Positions 15,958 through 25,263 are shown, counted from the first letter of the stretch. The stretch is DNA of 64,000 nucleotides from Herbaspirillum aquaticum (GCF_002213425.1 NZ_NJGV01000001.1:310001-374000); one strand, 5' to 3'. The notes: generated by a model not told the origin, from the sequence alone. Made by a program: numbers and translations.

Positions 15958-16863
15958 ATGAATCAGGAATTGTTCCTGCTGGCGGTGCTGGACGGCATCT
16001 CCTACGCTGCGCTGCTGTTCCTGGTGGCGCTGGGCATGACGCTGGTGTTTGGCGTCATGCGCATCCTCAACATGGCGCATGGCAGCCTGTATGCCTTCGG
16101 CGGCTACTTCGCCGCCACCCTGGGACTGTGGGCGGCTGCACGCGGCCTCTCGCCGGCCTGGTCCTTCCTGTGGCTGGTGGTGGCGGCGCTGGTGATCGGG
16201 GCTGTGCTGGGCAGCGTCATGGAAGTGCTGCTGCTGCGCCGGCTCTACGAGAAGGAGCAGATCCTGCAACTGCTGGTGACCTTCGCCGCCTTCATGATCT
16301 TTGAGGACCTGCAGCGCATGATCTGGGGCGCCCAGCCTTACTTCGTCTCGGACATCGTCAGCTACCTGGGGGTGGCCGAGATCCTCGGCATCACTTATAC
16401 GCGCTACCAGTTGATGGTCTTGCCGGGCGTGGCGCTGGTGGTGTTCGTGGGGCTGCGCTGGTTCTTGCGCTCCAGCCGTACCGGGCGCCAGATCGTGGCG
16501 GTGGCGCATCACCGTGAGGTGGCCACGGCCATGGGTATCGATGCCAAGCGCATCTGCCTGCTGACCTTCGTGGCCGGCTCCATGCTGGGTGCGCTGGGCG
16601 GTGCGCTGGCCTCACCGACCACCTCGCTGGTACCGGGCGTAGGGGCTGAAATGATCGTGCTGTCCTTCGCCGTGGTAGCCACCGCCGGGCTGGGGCAGAT
16701 CGAAGGCACGCTGGTGACCGCACTGCTGATCGGCCTGGCACGTTCGTTCTCGGTGTACCTGCAACCTGAACTGGAGGTGCTGGTGCCTTACCTGATCATG
16801 GTGCTGGTGCTGCTGTTTCGTCCGCAAGGACTGTTCTCCGTGGCCCAGGCGAGGAGGGTGTGA
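15958..16863 (+). CDS. ABC importer inner-membrane permease, LivH type
   Basis: A 301-residue polytopic membrane protein. The N-terminal segment AALLFLVALGMTLVFGVMRI followed by LNMAHGSLYAFGGY is the LivH hallmark. The cytoplasmic loop with RQIVAVAHHREVATAMGID (about 180-200) should contact the ATPase. It starts 19 bases after the binding protein gene and its stop overlaps the next ATG (TGATG). Confidence 0.92.
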   Translation: MNQELFLLAVLDGISYAALLFLVALGMTLVFGVMRILNMAHGSLYAFGGYFAATLGLWAAARGLSPAWSFLWLVVAALVIGAVLGSVMEVLLLRRLYEKEQILQLLVTFAAFMIFEDLQRMIWGAQPYFVSDIVSYLGVAEILGITYTRYQLMVLPGVALVVFVGLRWFLRSSRTGRQIVAVAHHREVATAMGIDAKRICLLTFVAGSMLGALGGALASPTTSLVPGVGAEMIVLSFAVVATAGLGQIEGTLVTALLIGLARSFSVYLQPELEVLVPYLIMVLVLLFRPQGLFSVAQARRV

Positions 16864-17852
16864 TGACGCGAGCCAATCTTGCCGGTTTGATGCTGGCGCT
16901 GCTGGCCCTGGCCGCACCACTGGCCTTGCCGTGGCTGAAGACGCCGGTGGTGATCGCGGCCAGCTTCGGGGTGGCGGCACTGGGGGTATCGATTTTGATC
17001 CGGGCCGGCCAGCTGTCCTTCGGTCATGCCATGTATTCGTGTGCGGCCGGCTACGTGGCGGCCTTCCTGGCCCGCGCCGTACCGCAGCTTGACAGTGCCG
17101 TGCTGCTGCTGGCCGGCACGCTCTGTGGCGCTTTGATGGGCATGCTGATCGGGCTGTTCGTGGTGCGTTACCGTGCGATCTTTTTCGGCATGCTCAACCT
17201 GGCGTTGTCGATGGTGCTGTTTTCCATCCTTGGCAAGTTCTACAACTGGACCGGCGGTACTGACGGTATCCGCCTGGCACGCTCGACCTTCTTCGGCCTG
17301 CAGCTGGATCGCGATGGATTCGAAACGGGCCTGCTGATCGTCTCGGTGCTGCTGTCGGTCATCGTGGCCCTGCTGGTGCAGCGCTATCAGCAGTCCATTG
17401 CGGGGCAGGCCCTGGCGGCCGTCAAGACCAATGAGACCCGGCTCGAATACATCGGCCTCTCGGCCAACCGGGCACTGTGGATCGGCTATGTGCTGTCGGC
17501 GGCATTGTGCGGATTGTCCGGAGCGATGTTTGCGCTGATGCAGGGCCTGGTCACGCCTGAGATGGGCTATTGGGTGCGCTCGGGGGAGATCGTCTTCATC
17601 TCCATCCTCGGGGGCGTGGGGCATCCGGTCGGCGCCTTCCTGGGGGCGGTGGTGTTCGAGTTCGTCAAGCTGTATTCGGCTGCGCTCTTCACCGGGGCCT
17701 GGCAGATGGTGCTGGGGCTGGTGTTGATCGGGCTGGTGTTCTTCATTCCCGGCGGGCTGTCCGGCCTGTTGTTCCGCAAGGCCAGGCCGGTGCCTGTATC
17801 CGCGGACAAGGCTGATGCCAGCCCCGCCGTCATCAAGGAGCTGCGTCCATGA
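16863..17852 (+). CDS. ABC importer inner-membrane permease, LivM type
   Basis: A 329-residue second permease with about nine helices. Features of LivM are IRAGQLSFGHAMYSCAAGY (about 45-63) and the coupling-loop segment RLEYIGLSANRALWIGYVL. The ATG at 16863 overlaps the stop of the LivH-type gene; a GTG three bases upstream is the alternative. The C-terminus overlaps the first ATPase gene through ATGA. Confidence 0.92.
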   Translation: MTRANLAGLMLALLALAAPLALPWLKTPVVIAASFGVAALGVSILIRAGQLSFGHAMYSCAAGYVAAFLARAVPQLDSAVLLLAGTLCGALMGMLIGLFVVRYRAIFFGMLNLALSMVLFSILGKFYNWTGGTDGIRLARSTFFGLQLDRDGFETGLLIVSVLLSVIVALLVQRYQQSIAGQALAAVKTNETRLEYIGLSANRALWIGYVLSAALCGLSGAMFALMQGLVTPEMGYWVRSGEIVFISILGGVGHPVGAFLGAVVFEFVKLYSAALFTGAWQMVLGLVLIGLVFFIPGGLSGLLFRKARPVPVSADKADASPAVIKELRP

Positions 17853-18589
17853 GCGCGTTATTGCAGACCCGTGGCCTGCAGCTGGCCTTCTGCGGCGTGG
17901 TGGTGGCCGACAGCATCGATTTCGAATTGCAGCAGGGCGAGCGCTTGGCCGTGATCGGGCAGAACGGTGCCGGCAAGACCACCTTCATCAACATCTGCAC
18001 CGGCTTCATCCGGCCCACCGGCGGTAGCGTCCACTTCGATGGCCGCGACATCACCCGGATGGCGCCGCGTGCCATCGTCCAGCGTGGCATAGGGCGGTCC
18101 TTCCAGTTGCCGCAGCTGTTCCTGGAACACACGGTGCGCGATTGCATCCGCCTGGCGGCCGCCGGCCGCAGTGGCCTCTTGCGGCTGTGGACCCCGCTGG
18201 CGCGGGTACTGCCGGATGGCGAGATCGACCGCATCCTGGAACTGGTCGGCCTGCGCGAGCGTGCAGATGACCTTTGCGCATTGCTGCCCGAAGGCCAGCG
18301 CAAGCTGCTCGATATCGCCATGGCCCTGGTGCTGCAACCCAAGCTGCTGATCATGGATGAACCCACCAGCGGTGTCTCCACCGAAGAGAAGCACGGGCTC
18401 ATGGCCATCATCATGCGCGTGCTGGACGAGCAGAAGATCACCTCCATCTTCGTGGAGCATGATGTGGATATCGTGACCCGCTATGCCACTCGCGTGGCCG
18501 CCTGGATCGCCGGACGCATCGCCGCCGATGGCCAGCCGGCCGAGGTGCTGGGCAATCCCGAGATCCGTCGCAACGTCATAGGGGAATGA
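17849..18589 (+). CDS. ABC importer ATPase, LivG type, with unusual signature motif
   Basis: A 246-residue ATPase. Walker A GQNGAGKTT is at 37-45 and Walker B LLIMDEP at 166-172. The signature motif, normally LSGGQ or LSYGQ, reads LPEGQ (146-150), so the Ser that contacts ATP gamma-phosphate is a Pro. The C-terminus lacks the long LivG tail beyond GNPEIRRNVIGE. ATGA overlap with the permease gene. The degenerate signature could weaken one of the two ATP sites; the partner ATPase keeps LSGGQ. Confidence 0.9.
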   Translation: MSALLQTRGLQLAFCGVVVADSIDFELQQGERLAVIGQNGAGKTTFINICTGFIRPTGGSVHFDGRDITRMAPRAIVQRGIGRSFQLPQLFLEHTVRDCIRLAAAGRSGLLRLWTPLARVLPDGEIDRILELVGLRERADDLCALLPEGQRKLLDIAMALVLQPKLLIMDEPTSGVSTEEKHGLMAIIMRVLDEQKITSIFVEHDVDIVTRYATRVAAWIAGRIAADGQPAEVLGNPEIRRNVIGE

Positions 18590-18590
18590 G

Positions 18591-19268
18591 ATGCTGAAGA
18601 TCAATCGCATCAGCGCACGCATTGCCGGCATCACCGTGCTGCGCCGGATCGAGACCGACTTCGAGGCCGGCGCGCTGCTGGCCGTGGTCGGCCGCAACGG
18701 CGCTGGCAAGACCACCTTGCTGCGCGCCATCATGGGCTTGTTGCCCTTGCAGGAAGGCAGCATCCACTTCGCCGGACAAGACCTGGCCAGCGTTCCCGCC
18801 CATGGCCGGGCGGCGCTGGGCATCGGCTATGCACCGGAAGACCGGGTGATGTTCCCGACCCTGAGCGTGGAAGAAAACCTGCGCCTGCCCTGCGATGTGC
18901 TGGGGCTGTCCCGGCCCGAGATCGACCGCCGCCTGCAAAAGGCGGTGGAAGTGGTGCCGCAGCTCAAGGAGATGTTGCCGCGTTCGGGCGCGGCGCTCTC
19001 CGGCGGGCAGGGCAAAATCGCTGCGCTGGGGCGCGCGCTCATGGCCGGTACCCGCCTGGTGCTGCTGGATGAACCTTTCCAGGGGCTGGCGCCGGTACTG
19101 GCGACGCAATACGGTGAATCGCTGCGCCGCCTGCGCGAGATTGACAGCCAGGTCTGCGTGGTGGTGACCGAGTCCAATCGCAGCCTGTTGCGCGACCTGC
19201 CTGATGCCACCCTGATGCTCGAACGCGGCGAACTGGCTGCCAATGGCGAACAGGCCCTGGCGCATTGA
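18591..19268 (+). CDS. ABC importer ATPase, LivF type
   Basis: A 225-residue ATPase, slightly shorter than the usual 233-240. Walker A GRNGAGKTT is at 34-42, the signature LSGGQ at 136-140 and Walker B LVLLDEP follows. The residues after the signature are GKIAALGRALM, whereas most LivF proteins have QQMLAIGRALM. It starts one base after the stop of the LivG-type gene. Together with that protein it would form the nucleotide-binding pair of the importer. Confidence 0.9.
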   Translation: MLKINRISARIAGITVLRRIETDFEAGALLAVVGRNGAGKTTLLRAIMGLLPLQEGSIHFAGQDLASVPAHGRAALGIGYAPEDRVMFPTLSVEENLRLPCDVLGLSRPEIDRRLQKAVEVVPQLKEMLPRSGAALSGGQGKIAALGRALMAGTRLVLLDEPFQGLAPVLATQYGESLRRLREIDSQVCVVVTESNRSLLRDLPDATLMLERGELAANGEQALAH

Positions 19269-19334
19269 AGAATTTTTTCTGCAACGCAGGCCGGATGCCG
19301 GTCACGGCCTGCCCACCCATTTGAGGAAGACGCC

Positions 19335-20777
19335 ATGAGTTCCCCCAAGACCCTGTTGATCGATGGCCGCTGGCATGCGGCTCAAGATGGCCAGGCCATC
19401 GATGTGATCGATCCCAGTCATGCCAAGGTATTCACCCAGATCTCACGCGGCGGCAAGGCCGATATCGACCTGGCGGTCGCGGCTGCAAGAAGCGCGCTCT
19501 CCGGCCCCTGGGGCCGCCTGACGGCCACCGAGCGGGGACGCCTGCTGATGCGCCTGGGTGAGCTGATCCTTGCGCATGCCGAGGAGATCGCCCAACTGGA
19601 AGCGCGTGATACCGGCAAGCCCATCACCGTGGCACGCAATGATGTCAAGGTGGTGGCGCGCTACTTCGAGTTCTACGGCAGTGCCGCCGACAAGATCCAC
19701 GGCGAGACCATTCCCTACCTTGACGGCTACAACGTCAGCCTGGTGCGCGTACCGCATGGCGTGACGGCACACATCATTCCCTGGAACTATCCGGCGCAGA
19801 TGTTCGGACGCTCGCTGGCGCCGGCATTGGCGATGGGCAATGCCACCGTGCTCAAGCCCTCGGAAGATGCCTGCCTGTCCGGCATCAAGCTGGCTGAACT
19901 GGCGATGGAGGCGGGCTTTCCGCCCGGTGCGCTGAACCTGGTCACGGGCTATGGCCATGAGGCCGGTGCTGCGTTGACCGCGCATCCCGGCATCGACTTC
20001 GCCACCTTCACCGGCTCGCCGGAAGTGGGCGTGATGGTGCAGGAAGCCACGGCCAGGAATCACATTCCCTGCGTGCTCGAACTGGGCGGAAAATCGCCGC
20101 AGATCGTCTTCGATGACGTCGACCTGGACAAGGCCGTGCCGGTCATCGTCAAGGCCATCACCCAGAATGCCGGCCAGACCTGCTCGGCAGGCAGCCGCCT
20201 GCTGGTCCAGGAAAACATTTACGACCGCTTCGTGGCGCGCGTGGCCGAGCGCTTTGCGCAGGTGCGGGTCGGCACGCCCGAGATGGACCTGGATTGCGGC
20301 CCCATCGTCAATCGCAAGCAGCGCGACCGGGTACAGGGCTTCATCGATGAAGCCATCGCATCCGGCGTGCCGGTACTGGCCCAGGGAGTGCTGGGGGAGG
20401 GCATTCCCGGGGAAGGCTATTTCGTGCGGCCCACCTTGTTCGGACGCGTACCGCGCGATCACAAGCTGGCCTGCCGCGAAGTGTTCGGGCCGGTGCTCTC
20501 GGCCATGTCATTCACGGACGAAGACGACGCGATTGCCTTGGCCAATGCTACCGAATACGGACTGGCCGCGGGCATCTGGACCGAGAACGGCGGCCGCCAG
20601 GCGCGGCTGGCACAGCGCGTGTTGTCCGGGCAGGTCTTCATCAATTGCTATGGGGCGGGCGGGGGCGTGGAACTGCCCTTCGGCGGCGTCAAGAAGAGCG
20701 GCCATGGCCGCGAGAAGGGCTTGCTGGCGCTGGAAGAGATGAGCACCACCAAGACCATCGTCCATCATTTCAAGTAA
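19335..20777 (+). CDS. NAD(P)-dependent aldehyde dehydrogenase
   Basis: A 480-residue aldehyde dehydrogenase that oxidises an aldehyde to an acid. The catalytic general base is in LELGGKSPQIVFDD and the nucleophile Cys is in QNAGQTCSAGSR. The cofactor loop IPWNYPAQM is at about 147-155. The C-terminal FGGVKKSGHGREKG is typical of the betaine-aldehyde/aromatic-aldehyde group. It lies 66 bases after the importer genes and 10 bases before the SDR gene. With that SDR and the zinc alcohol dehydrogenase it suggests stepwise oxidation of an alcohol or diol to an acid feeding the CoA-dependent steps; this order is inferred. Confidence 0.9.
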   Translation: MSSPKTLLIDGRWHAAQDGQAIDVIDPSHAKVFTQISRGGKADIDLAVAAARSALSGPWGRLTATERGRLLMRLGELILAHAEEIAQLEARDTGKPITVARNDVKVVARYFEFYGSAADKIHGETIPYLDGYNVSLVRVPHGVTAHIIPWNYPAQMFGRSLAPALAMGNATVLKPSEDACLSGIKLAELAMEAGFPPGALNLVTGYGHEAGAALTAHPGIDFATFTGSPEVGVMVQEATARNHIPCVLELGGKSPQIVFDDVDLDKAVPVIVKAITQNAGQTCSAGSRLLVQENIYDRFVARVAERFAQVRVGTPEMDLDCGPIVNRKQRDRVQGFIDEAIASGVPVLAQGVLGEGIPGEGYFVRPTLFGRVPRDHKLACREVFGPVLSAMSFTDEDDAIALANATEYGLAAGIWTENGGRQARLAQRVLSGQVFINCYGAGGGVELPFGGVKKSGHGREKGLLALEEMSTTKTIVHHFK

Positions 20778-20787
20778 GGAGAATCGC

Positions 20788-21558
20788 ATGTCGCAACTTG
20801 CAGGCAAGGTCGCCATCGTCACCGGAGCGGCCGGCGGATTCGGCGCGGAAATCGCCCGCGCTTACGTGCGCGAGGGTGCCAGCGTCCTGATCGCCGATAT
20901 CAACGGCGAAGGCGCACAGGCGCTGGCCGCGCAGCTCGGCCCCAAGGCCGCCGCAGCGACCTGTGACGTCACCAGCGCGGCGGCCGTCCAGGCCGCCGTG
21001 CGCCTGTGCGTCGAGCGATTCGGCATTCCCGACATCGTGGTCAACAATGCCGGTGCCACCCATCGCAACCAGCCCATGCTGCAGGTGGATGAGCAGACCT
21101 TCGATCGCGTCTTCGCCATCAACGTCAAATCGATCTTCCACATGACCCATGCCGTCGTACCGCTCTTGCGTGAGCGCAACCAGGGCGAGCCGGGTCGCGG
21201 CGGAGTGATCCTCAATGTGGGTTCGGTGGCCGGCATCCGGCCTCGCCCGGGGCTGACCTGGTACAACAGCTCCAAGGGCGCAGTCAACATGCTCTCCAAG
21301 TCGATGGCGGTGGAACTGGCCCCGGACCGCATTCGCGTCAACGCCATTTGCCCGGTCATGGGCGCCACCGGGCTGCTGGAGCAATTCATGGGCATGCCGG
21401 ATACCCCGGAAAATCGCGCCCGCTTCATCTCCACCATTCCGCTGGGCCGCATGTGCGAAGCGACCGATGTGGCCAACGTGGCGGTGTTCCTGGCCACCGA
21501 TGCTTCGCACTTCCTGACCGGGATGGAAGTGCCGGTCGACGGCGGTCGTGTAATCTAG
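20788..21558 (+). CDS. SDR-family oxidoreductase (classical)
   Basis: A 256-residue classical short-chain dehydrogenase. TGAAGGFG (13-20) binds the nucleotide, NNAG follows, and the catalytic Ser and YNSSK motif are intact, unlike the SDR at 5900-6688. Asp at the end of the second strand (IADINGEG) suggests NAD(H) rather than NADP(H). AAGGAG lies before the ATG. It stands between aldehyde dehydrogenase and alcohol dehydrogenase genes and probably oxidises a hydroxyl group of the same substrate series. Confidence 0.9.
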   Translation: MSQLAGKVAIVTGAAGGFGAEIARAYVREGASVLIADINGEGAQALAAQLGPKAAAATCDVTSAAAVQAAVRLCVERFGIPDIVVNNAGATHRNQPMLQVDEQTFDRVFAINVKSIFHMTHAVVPLLRERNQGEPGRGGVILNVGSVAGIRPRPGLTWYNSSKGAVNMLSKSMAVELAPDRIRVNAICPVMGATGLLEQFMGMPDTPENRARFISTIPLGRMCEATDVANVAVFLATDASHFLTGMEVPVDGGRVI

Positions 21559-21587
21559 GCGTTTTCCAACAGGAGGGAGACGACACC

Positions 21588-22712
21588 ATGAAAATCCAAG
21601 CCGCTGTACTGCGTGAAGTGACCGAGGCCCATCCGTTCGCGGTGAGCCAGCCACTGAAGATCGAGGAACTCGATCTCGATGCGCCCGGCCCCGGCGAAGT
21701 GCTGGTCAAGATGAAGGCTGCAGGCCTGTGCCACTCGGACCTCTCGGTCATCACCGGCGTGCGCCCGCGACCGGTGCCCATGGCGCTGGGCCACGAAGCC
21801 TCAGCCGAAGTGGTCGAGGTCGGCAGCGGCGTGACCGACCTGCGCGCAGGGGACCTGGTAGTACTGGTCTTCGTGCCCAGTTGCGGCCACTGCCTGCCTT
21901 GCATGGAAGGACGGCCGGCACTGTGCGAACCGGGCGCGGCGACCAATACCGTGGGTCAATTGCTGAGCGGTCAGCGGCGCCTGCGTGACCGGGCGCAGCA
22001 CGTTCACCATCACATGGGGGTGTCGGCTTTTGCCGATCATGCCGTGGTGTCGCGCCGCTCCTGCGTGAAGATCGACGCCGACATCGATCCCGTGCAGGCG
22101 GCCCTCTTCGGCTGCGCCGTGCTCACCGGAGTGGGCGCGGCGGTCAATACGGCCGAGGTCAAGGCCGGCACCACCGCCGCCGTGCTGGGACTGGGCGGCG
22201 TGGGGCTGTGCACCATGCTGGGTGCGCTGGCTTCCGGTGCCCGCGAGGTGATCGCGGTGGACCTCCATGACAGCAAGCTGGAAGTGGCGCGCGCACTGGG
22301 CGCCACGGCCACCGTCAATGCCCGTGATCCGGATGCGGTGGAGAAGGTCAAGGCGCTCACCAAGGGTGGCGTGGATTACGCCTTCGAGATGGCCGGGTCG
22401 GTGCAGGCCATGGAGGCTGCCTATCGCATGACCCGGCGCGGCGGCATGACGGTCACCGCCGGCCTGCCGGCGCCGAACCAGAACTGGGCCCTGCAGCAGG
22501 TCAGCCTGGTGGCCGAGGAACGCACCGTCAAGGGCAGCTATATCGGCTCCTGCGTGCCGGTGCGCGACATTCCGCGCTACATCGGCCTGTACCAGGCCGG
22601 CAAGCTGCCGGTGGACAAGCTCATGGGCGAGCGCCTGGCGCTGGCCGATATCAATCGCGGCTTCGACCGCCTGCACAGCGGGGAGGGCCTGCGCGACCTC
22701 ATTGTGTTCTAA
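21588..22712 (+). CDS. Zinc-dependent alcohol dehydrogenase (class III-like)
   Basis: A 374-residue medium-chain dehydrogenase. The catalytic zinc region GLCHSD and GHEASAEV is followed by structural zinc Cys residues CGHCLPCMEGRPALC. The third catalytic ligand lies in LFGCAVLTGVGA, and GLGGVG binds NAD. ATG at 21588 follows AGGAGG; an upstream in-frame extension overlaps the SDR gene and is not used. This sequence group includes formaldehyde/glutathione and aryl-alcohol dehydrogenases. The real substrate is unknown but should be an alcohol linked to the adjacent aldehyde dehydrogenase. Confidence 0.9.
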   Translation: MKIQAAVLREVTEAHPFAVSQPLKIEELDLDAPGPGEVLVKMKAAGLCHSDLSVITGVRPRPVPMALGHEASAEVVEVGSGVTDLRAGDLVVLVFVPSCGHCLPCMEGRPALCEPGAATNTVGQLLSGQRRLRDRAQHVHHHMGVSAFADHAVVSRRSCVKIDADIDPVQAALFGCAVLTGVGAAVNTAEVKAGTTAAVLGLGGVGLCTMLGALASGAREVIAVDLHDSKLEVARALGATATVNARDPDAVEKVKALTKGGVDYAFEMAGSVQAMEAAYRMTRRGGMTVTAGLPAPNQNWALQQVSLVAEERTVKGSYIGSCVPVRDIPRYIGLYQAGKLPVDKLMGERLALADINRGFDRLHSGEGLRDLIVF

Positions 22713-22764
22713 CGCCGCAAGCCGAGGTCATCGGCTTGCGGCTTCACCCCCGGAGGAGACATCC

Positions 22765-23790
22765 ATGACCATCATCACAATGCGGGCGGCACTGACCGCC
22801 TGCGCCTTCGCCACACTGGGCCTGTCGGCCACGCCAGCGCTGTCCCAGCAGAGCATCGTCATCAAGTTCAGCCACGTGGTGGCCAATGACACGCCCAAGG
22901 GCAAGGGCGCCGAGCGCTTCAAGGAACTGGCCGAGAAGGCGACCAATGGCCGCGTCAAGGTCGAGGTCTATCCCAACAGCACGCTCTACAAGGACAAGGA
23001 AGAGCTGGAAGCCCTGCAACTGGGTTCGGTACAGATGCTCGCGCCCTCGCTGGCCAAGTTCGGGCCGCTGGGGGCCAAGGAGTTCGAGGTCTTCGACCTG
23101 CCCTACATCTTCCCCAACAAGGCGGTGTTGAAACGGGTGACCGAAGGACCGGTCGGGCAGGGCCTGTTCCAGAAGCTGGAGAGCCGTGGCATCAAGGGCC
23201 TGGCCTACTGGGATAACGGCATGAAGGTGATGACGGCCAACCGCCCGCTGCACAAGGTCTCCGACTTCCGTGCATTGAAGATGCGCATCCAGTCCTCCAA
23301 GGTGCTCGATGAGCAGTTCCGCGCGCTCAAGGCCAATCCGCAGGTGCTGGCGTTTTCCGAGGTGTACCAGGCCATGCAGACCGGCGTGGTCGACGGCAGC
23401 GAGAACACGCCCTCCAACGTCTATACCCAGAAGATGCATGAGGTGCAGTCCAACCTGACCGTCTCGGACCATGGCTACATCGGCTATGCGGTGATCGTGA
23501 ACAAGAAGTTCTGGGAGGCGCTGCCAGCGGACGTGCGCACGCAGCTGGAAGCGGCCATGAAGGAAGCAACGGTCTATGCCAATACCATCGCCCAGAAGGA
23601 AAACGACGATGCCCTGGCCGCCATCAAGGCCAGTGGCAAGACCAAGGTCTATACCCTGAGCGAGGACGAGAAAGCCGAATGGCGGCGCGCGCTGCTGCCC
23701 GTGCACAAGAGCATGGCCTCGCGCGTAGGGCAGGACCTGATCGATGCGATCTATAAGGAAAGCGAGGCGGCAGGGGTGAAGATGAACTGA
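22765..23790 (+). CDS. TRAP transporter periplasmic binding protein (DctP), without its permease
   Basis: A 341-residue DctP-family binding protein. GGAGGAG precedes the ATG at 22765 and a signal peptide ends near SATPALSQ. The mature part shows FSHVVANDTPKGKGAERF and the ligand-contacting Arg in LKMRIQSSK. Most bind small carboxylates. DctQ and DctM permease genes are not present after it: the operon ends with a terminator 26 bases downstream. In the Pseudomonas itaconate cluster a TRAP system is the transporter, so this may be a remnant of that system or may borrow a permease elsewhere. Confidence 0.9.
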   Translation: MTIITMRAALTACAFATLGLSATPALSQQSIVIKFSHVVANDTPKGKGAERFKELAEKATNGRVKVEVYPNSTLYKDKEELEALQLGSVQMLAPSLAKFGPLGAKEFEVFDLPYIFPNKAVLKRVTEGPVGQGLFQKLESRGIKGLAYWDNGMKVMTANRPLHKVSDFRALKMRIQSSKVLDEQFRALKANPQVLAFSEVYQAMQTGVVDGSENTPSNVYTQKMHEVQSNLTVSDHGYIGYAVIVNKKFWEALPADVRTQLEAAMKEATVYANTIAQKENDDALAAIKASGKTKVYTLSEDEKAEWRRALLPVHKSMASRVGQDLIDAIYKESEAAGVKMN

Positions 23791-23816
23791 GTACGCCGCC
23801 CGGAAAAGCCGAAAGC

Positions 23817-23846
23817 ACGGCCTGCAGCGATGCAGGCCGTTTCTTC
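23817..23846 (+). terminator. Rho-independent terminator of the long catabolic operon
   Basis: ACGGCCTGCA and TGCAGGCCGT form a perfect 10-bp stem with a GCGA loop, followed by TTCTTC. It marks the end of the 14-gene run starting at 8963. Confidence 0.8.
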
Positions 23847-23872
23847 ATGGGGCCGTGGCGCGACGGAAAAAC

Positions 23873-24100
23873 TTACTTTTTCTTGCGCTCGCGGACGTAT
23901 TGCTCGGCGGCCGTAACGGCATTCTGCAGGGCCTCCATCTTGGAATTGCCTGGCTTGAAATCGCCGAACTCATGCGTGCTGCGATCCGGGAAGTCGATAT
24001 GGACGAACGCCGTCCATTTGCCATCGGTACGCAATACGGGAGTCAGTTTGATGGTCGCGTCTTGATACTTGCACGCGATAGCGCCTAAGGTGGTGGACAT
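23873..24100 (-). CDS. Hypothetical small protein (75 residues)
   Basis: I do not recognise this family. The chain begins MSTTLGAIACKYQDATIKL and ends in a basic helix VRERKKK. Residues 1-45 look like beta strands with alternating hydrophobics; 50-75 look helical. No signal peptide or membrane helix. Codon use fits the neighbours. The ribosome binding site (AAGCAAG) is weak. It is transcribed toward the terminator of the catabolic operon. The 230 bases upstream, to the end of argC, show no other feature. Confidence 0.6.
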   Translation of the reverse strand: MSTTLGAIACKYQDATIKLTPVLRTDGKWTAFVHIDFPDRSTHEFGDFKPGNSKMEALQNAVTAAEQYVRERKKK

Positions 24101-24330
24101 CTTGCTTCGAAGCGGGGGCGGCGGTCACTGCTGGGGGGGGAGGGCCGCCACCTGCAGGTTGGGTGGCAAATCGAGGTGCCATCATGCCACAGCCTGCCGT
24201 TTCCTGCCGTGCGTTGCTGCAGTCCTTTACCACTATTTACGAGTGCCTGGCTTGACGGCGGGCGCAGCCTTGTGGCTGTCGTCCGCGCGTCAGTGCACCT
24301 GTGCTGATGAGCTCGCTCCGAATACGCGAG

Positions 24331-25263
24331 TCACTGCGCACCCAGCATGAGGTCCAGGTTCTGCACGGCGGCGCCGGAGGCACCCTTGCCCAGGTTGTCG
24401 AAGACGGCGCACAGCAGGATGTGGCCGTGTTCCGGATTGCCGAAGACGCCCAGCGTCATGTCATTGCTGTCATTGTGGCGGGTCGGGTCGAGTTGGGCCG
24501 TGGTCGCGCTTTGCTGCGCATCCAGCACCGTGACGTAACGCGCCCCGGCGTAATGCGCTTGCAGCGCGGCGCGGAGGGTCTCCAGCGTGGCGTGTTGCGG
24601 CAGCAGGCGCGTCTGCAAGGCGATGGACAGCACGATGCCCTGGCGGAAGGCACCATAGCTGGGCACGAAGACCGGGCGCTGCGACAGGCCGGCGTGCAAC
24701 TGCATCTCGGGCGGGTGCTTGTGCGCCAGGCCCAGCCCGTAGAGCACGAAAGGTGCGGCTTGCGCGGCCTCGGGACCCTCGTACTGCTCGACCTGGGCGC
24801 GTCCGCCGCCGGAATAACCGGAGACCGCATGAATGGCCAGCGGGTAATCAGCCGGCACCAACCCGGCCTGGACCAGCGGACGAAGCAGGGCAATGGCACC
24901 CGTCGGGTAGCAGCCTGGATTGGTCACGCGTTGTGCTTGGGCGATCGCCTGCGGCTGTTCTGCCGACAGTTCGGGGAAGCCATAGACCCAGCCAGGGCTG
25001 GTGCGATGGGCCGAGCTGGCGTCGATCACGCGGACCTTGGGATTCTCGATGAGGGTGATGGCTTCGCGCGCGGCGGCGTCCGGCAGGCACAGCAGGGCGA
25101 TGTCGGCGCTGTTGATGGCTTCGGCGCGGCGGCGTGCATCCTTGCGCTCGGCGGCCGGCAGGGTCAGCACGCGCAGGTCGTCGCGACCGCGCAGGCGTTC
25201 GTGGATCTGCAGGCCGGTGGTGCCTTGGTCGCCATCGATGAAGATCAGGGGAAGTGTGCTCAC
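24331..25263 (-). CDS. argC: N-acetyl-gamma-glutamyl-phosphate reductase, type 2
   Basis: A 310-residue enzyme of arginine synthesis that reduces N-acetylglutamyl phosphate to the semialdehyde. The catalytic Cys is in [15 protein letters not shown] near the N-terminus binds [12 protein letters not shown] follows. The length and the [14 protein letters not shown] start fit the shorter, less common ArgC type rather than the 340-350-residue type. GTG at 25263 is chosen because GGAG lies just upstream and it gives the family's N-terminus; an upstream frame to 25338 would add an unrelated tail. A LysR gene is divergent to it. argE is far away at 47 kb. Confidence 0.9.
   Translation of the reverse strand: MSTLPLIFIDGDQGTTGLQIHERLRGRDDLRVLTLPAAERKDARRRAEAINSADIALLCLPDAAAREAITLIENPKVRVIDASSAHRTSPGWVYGFPELSAEQPQAIAQAQRVTNPGCYPTGAIALLRPLVQAGLVPADYPLAIHAVSGYSGGGRAQVEQYEGPEAAQAAPFVLYGLGLAHKHPPEMQLHAGLSQRPVFVPSYGAFRQGIVLSIALQTRLLPQHATLETLRAALQAHYAGARYVTVLDAQQSATTAQLDPTRHNDSNDMTLGVFGNPEHGHILLCAVFDNLGKGASGAAVQNLDLMLGAQ

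Noticed and set aside
24101-24330. Possible extra small gene between the hypothetical protein and argC
   Set aside because: Frames are short, lack ribosome binding sites and have no convincing composition.
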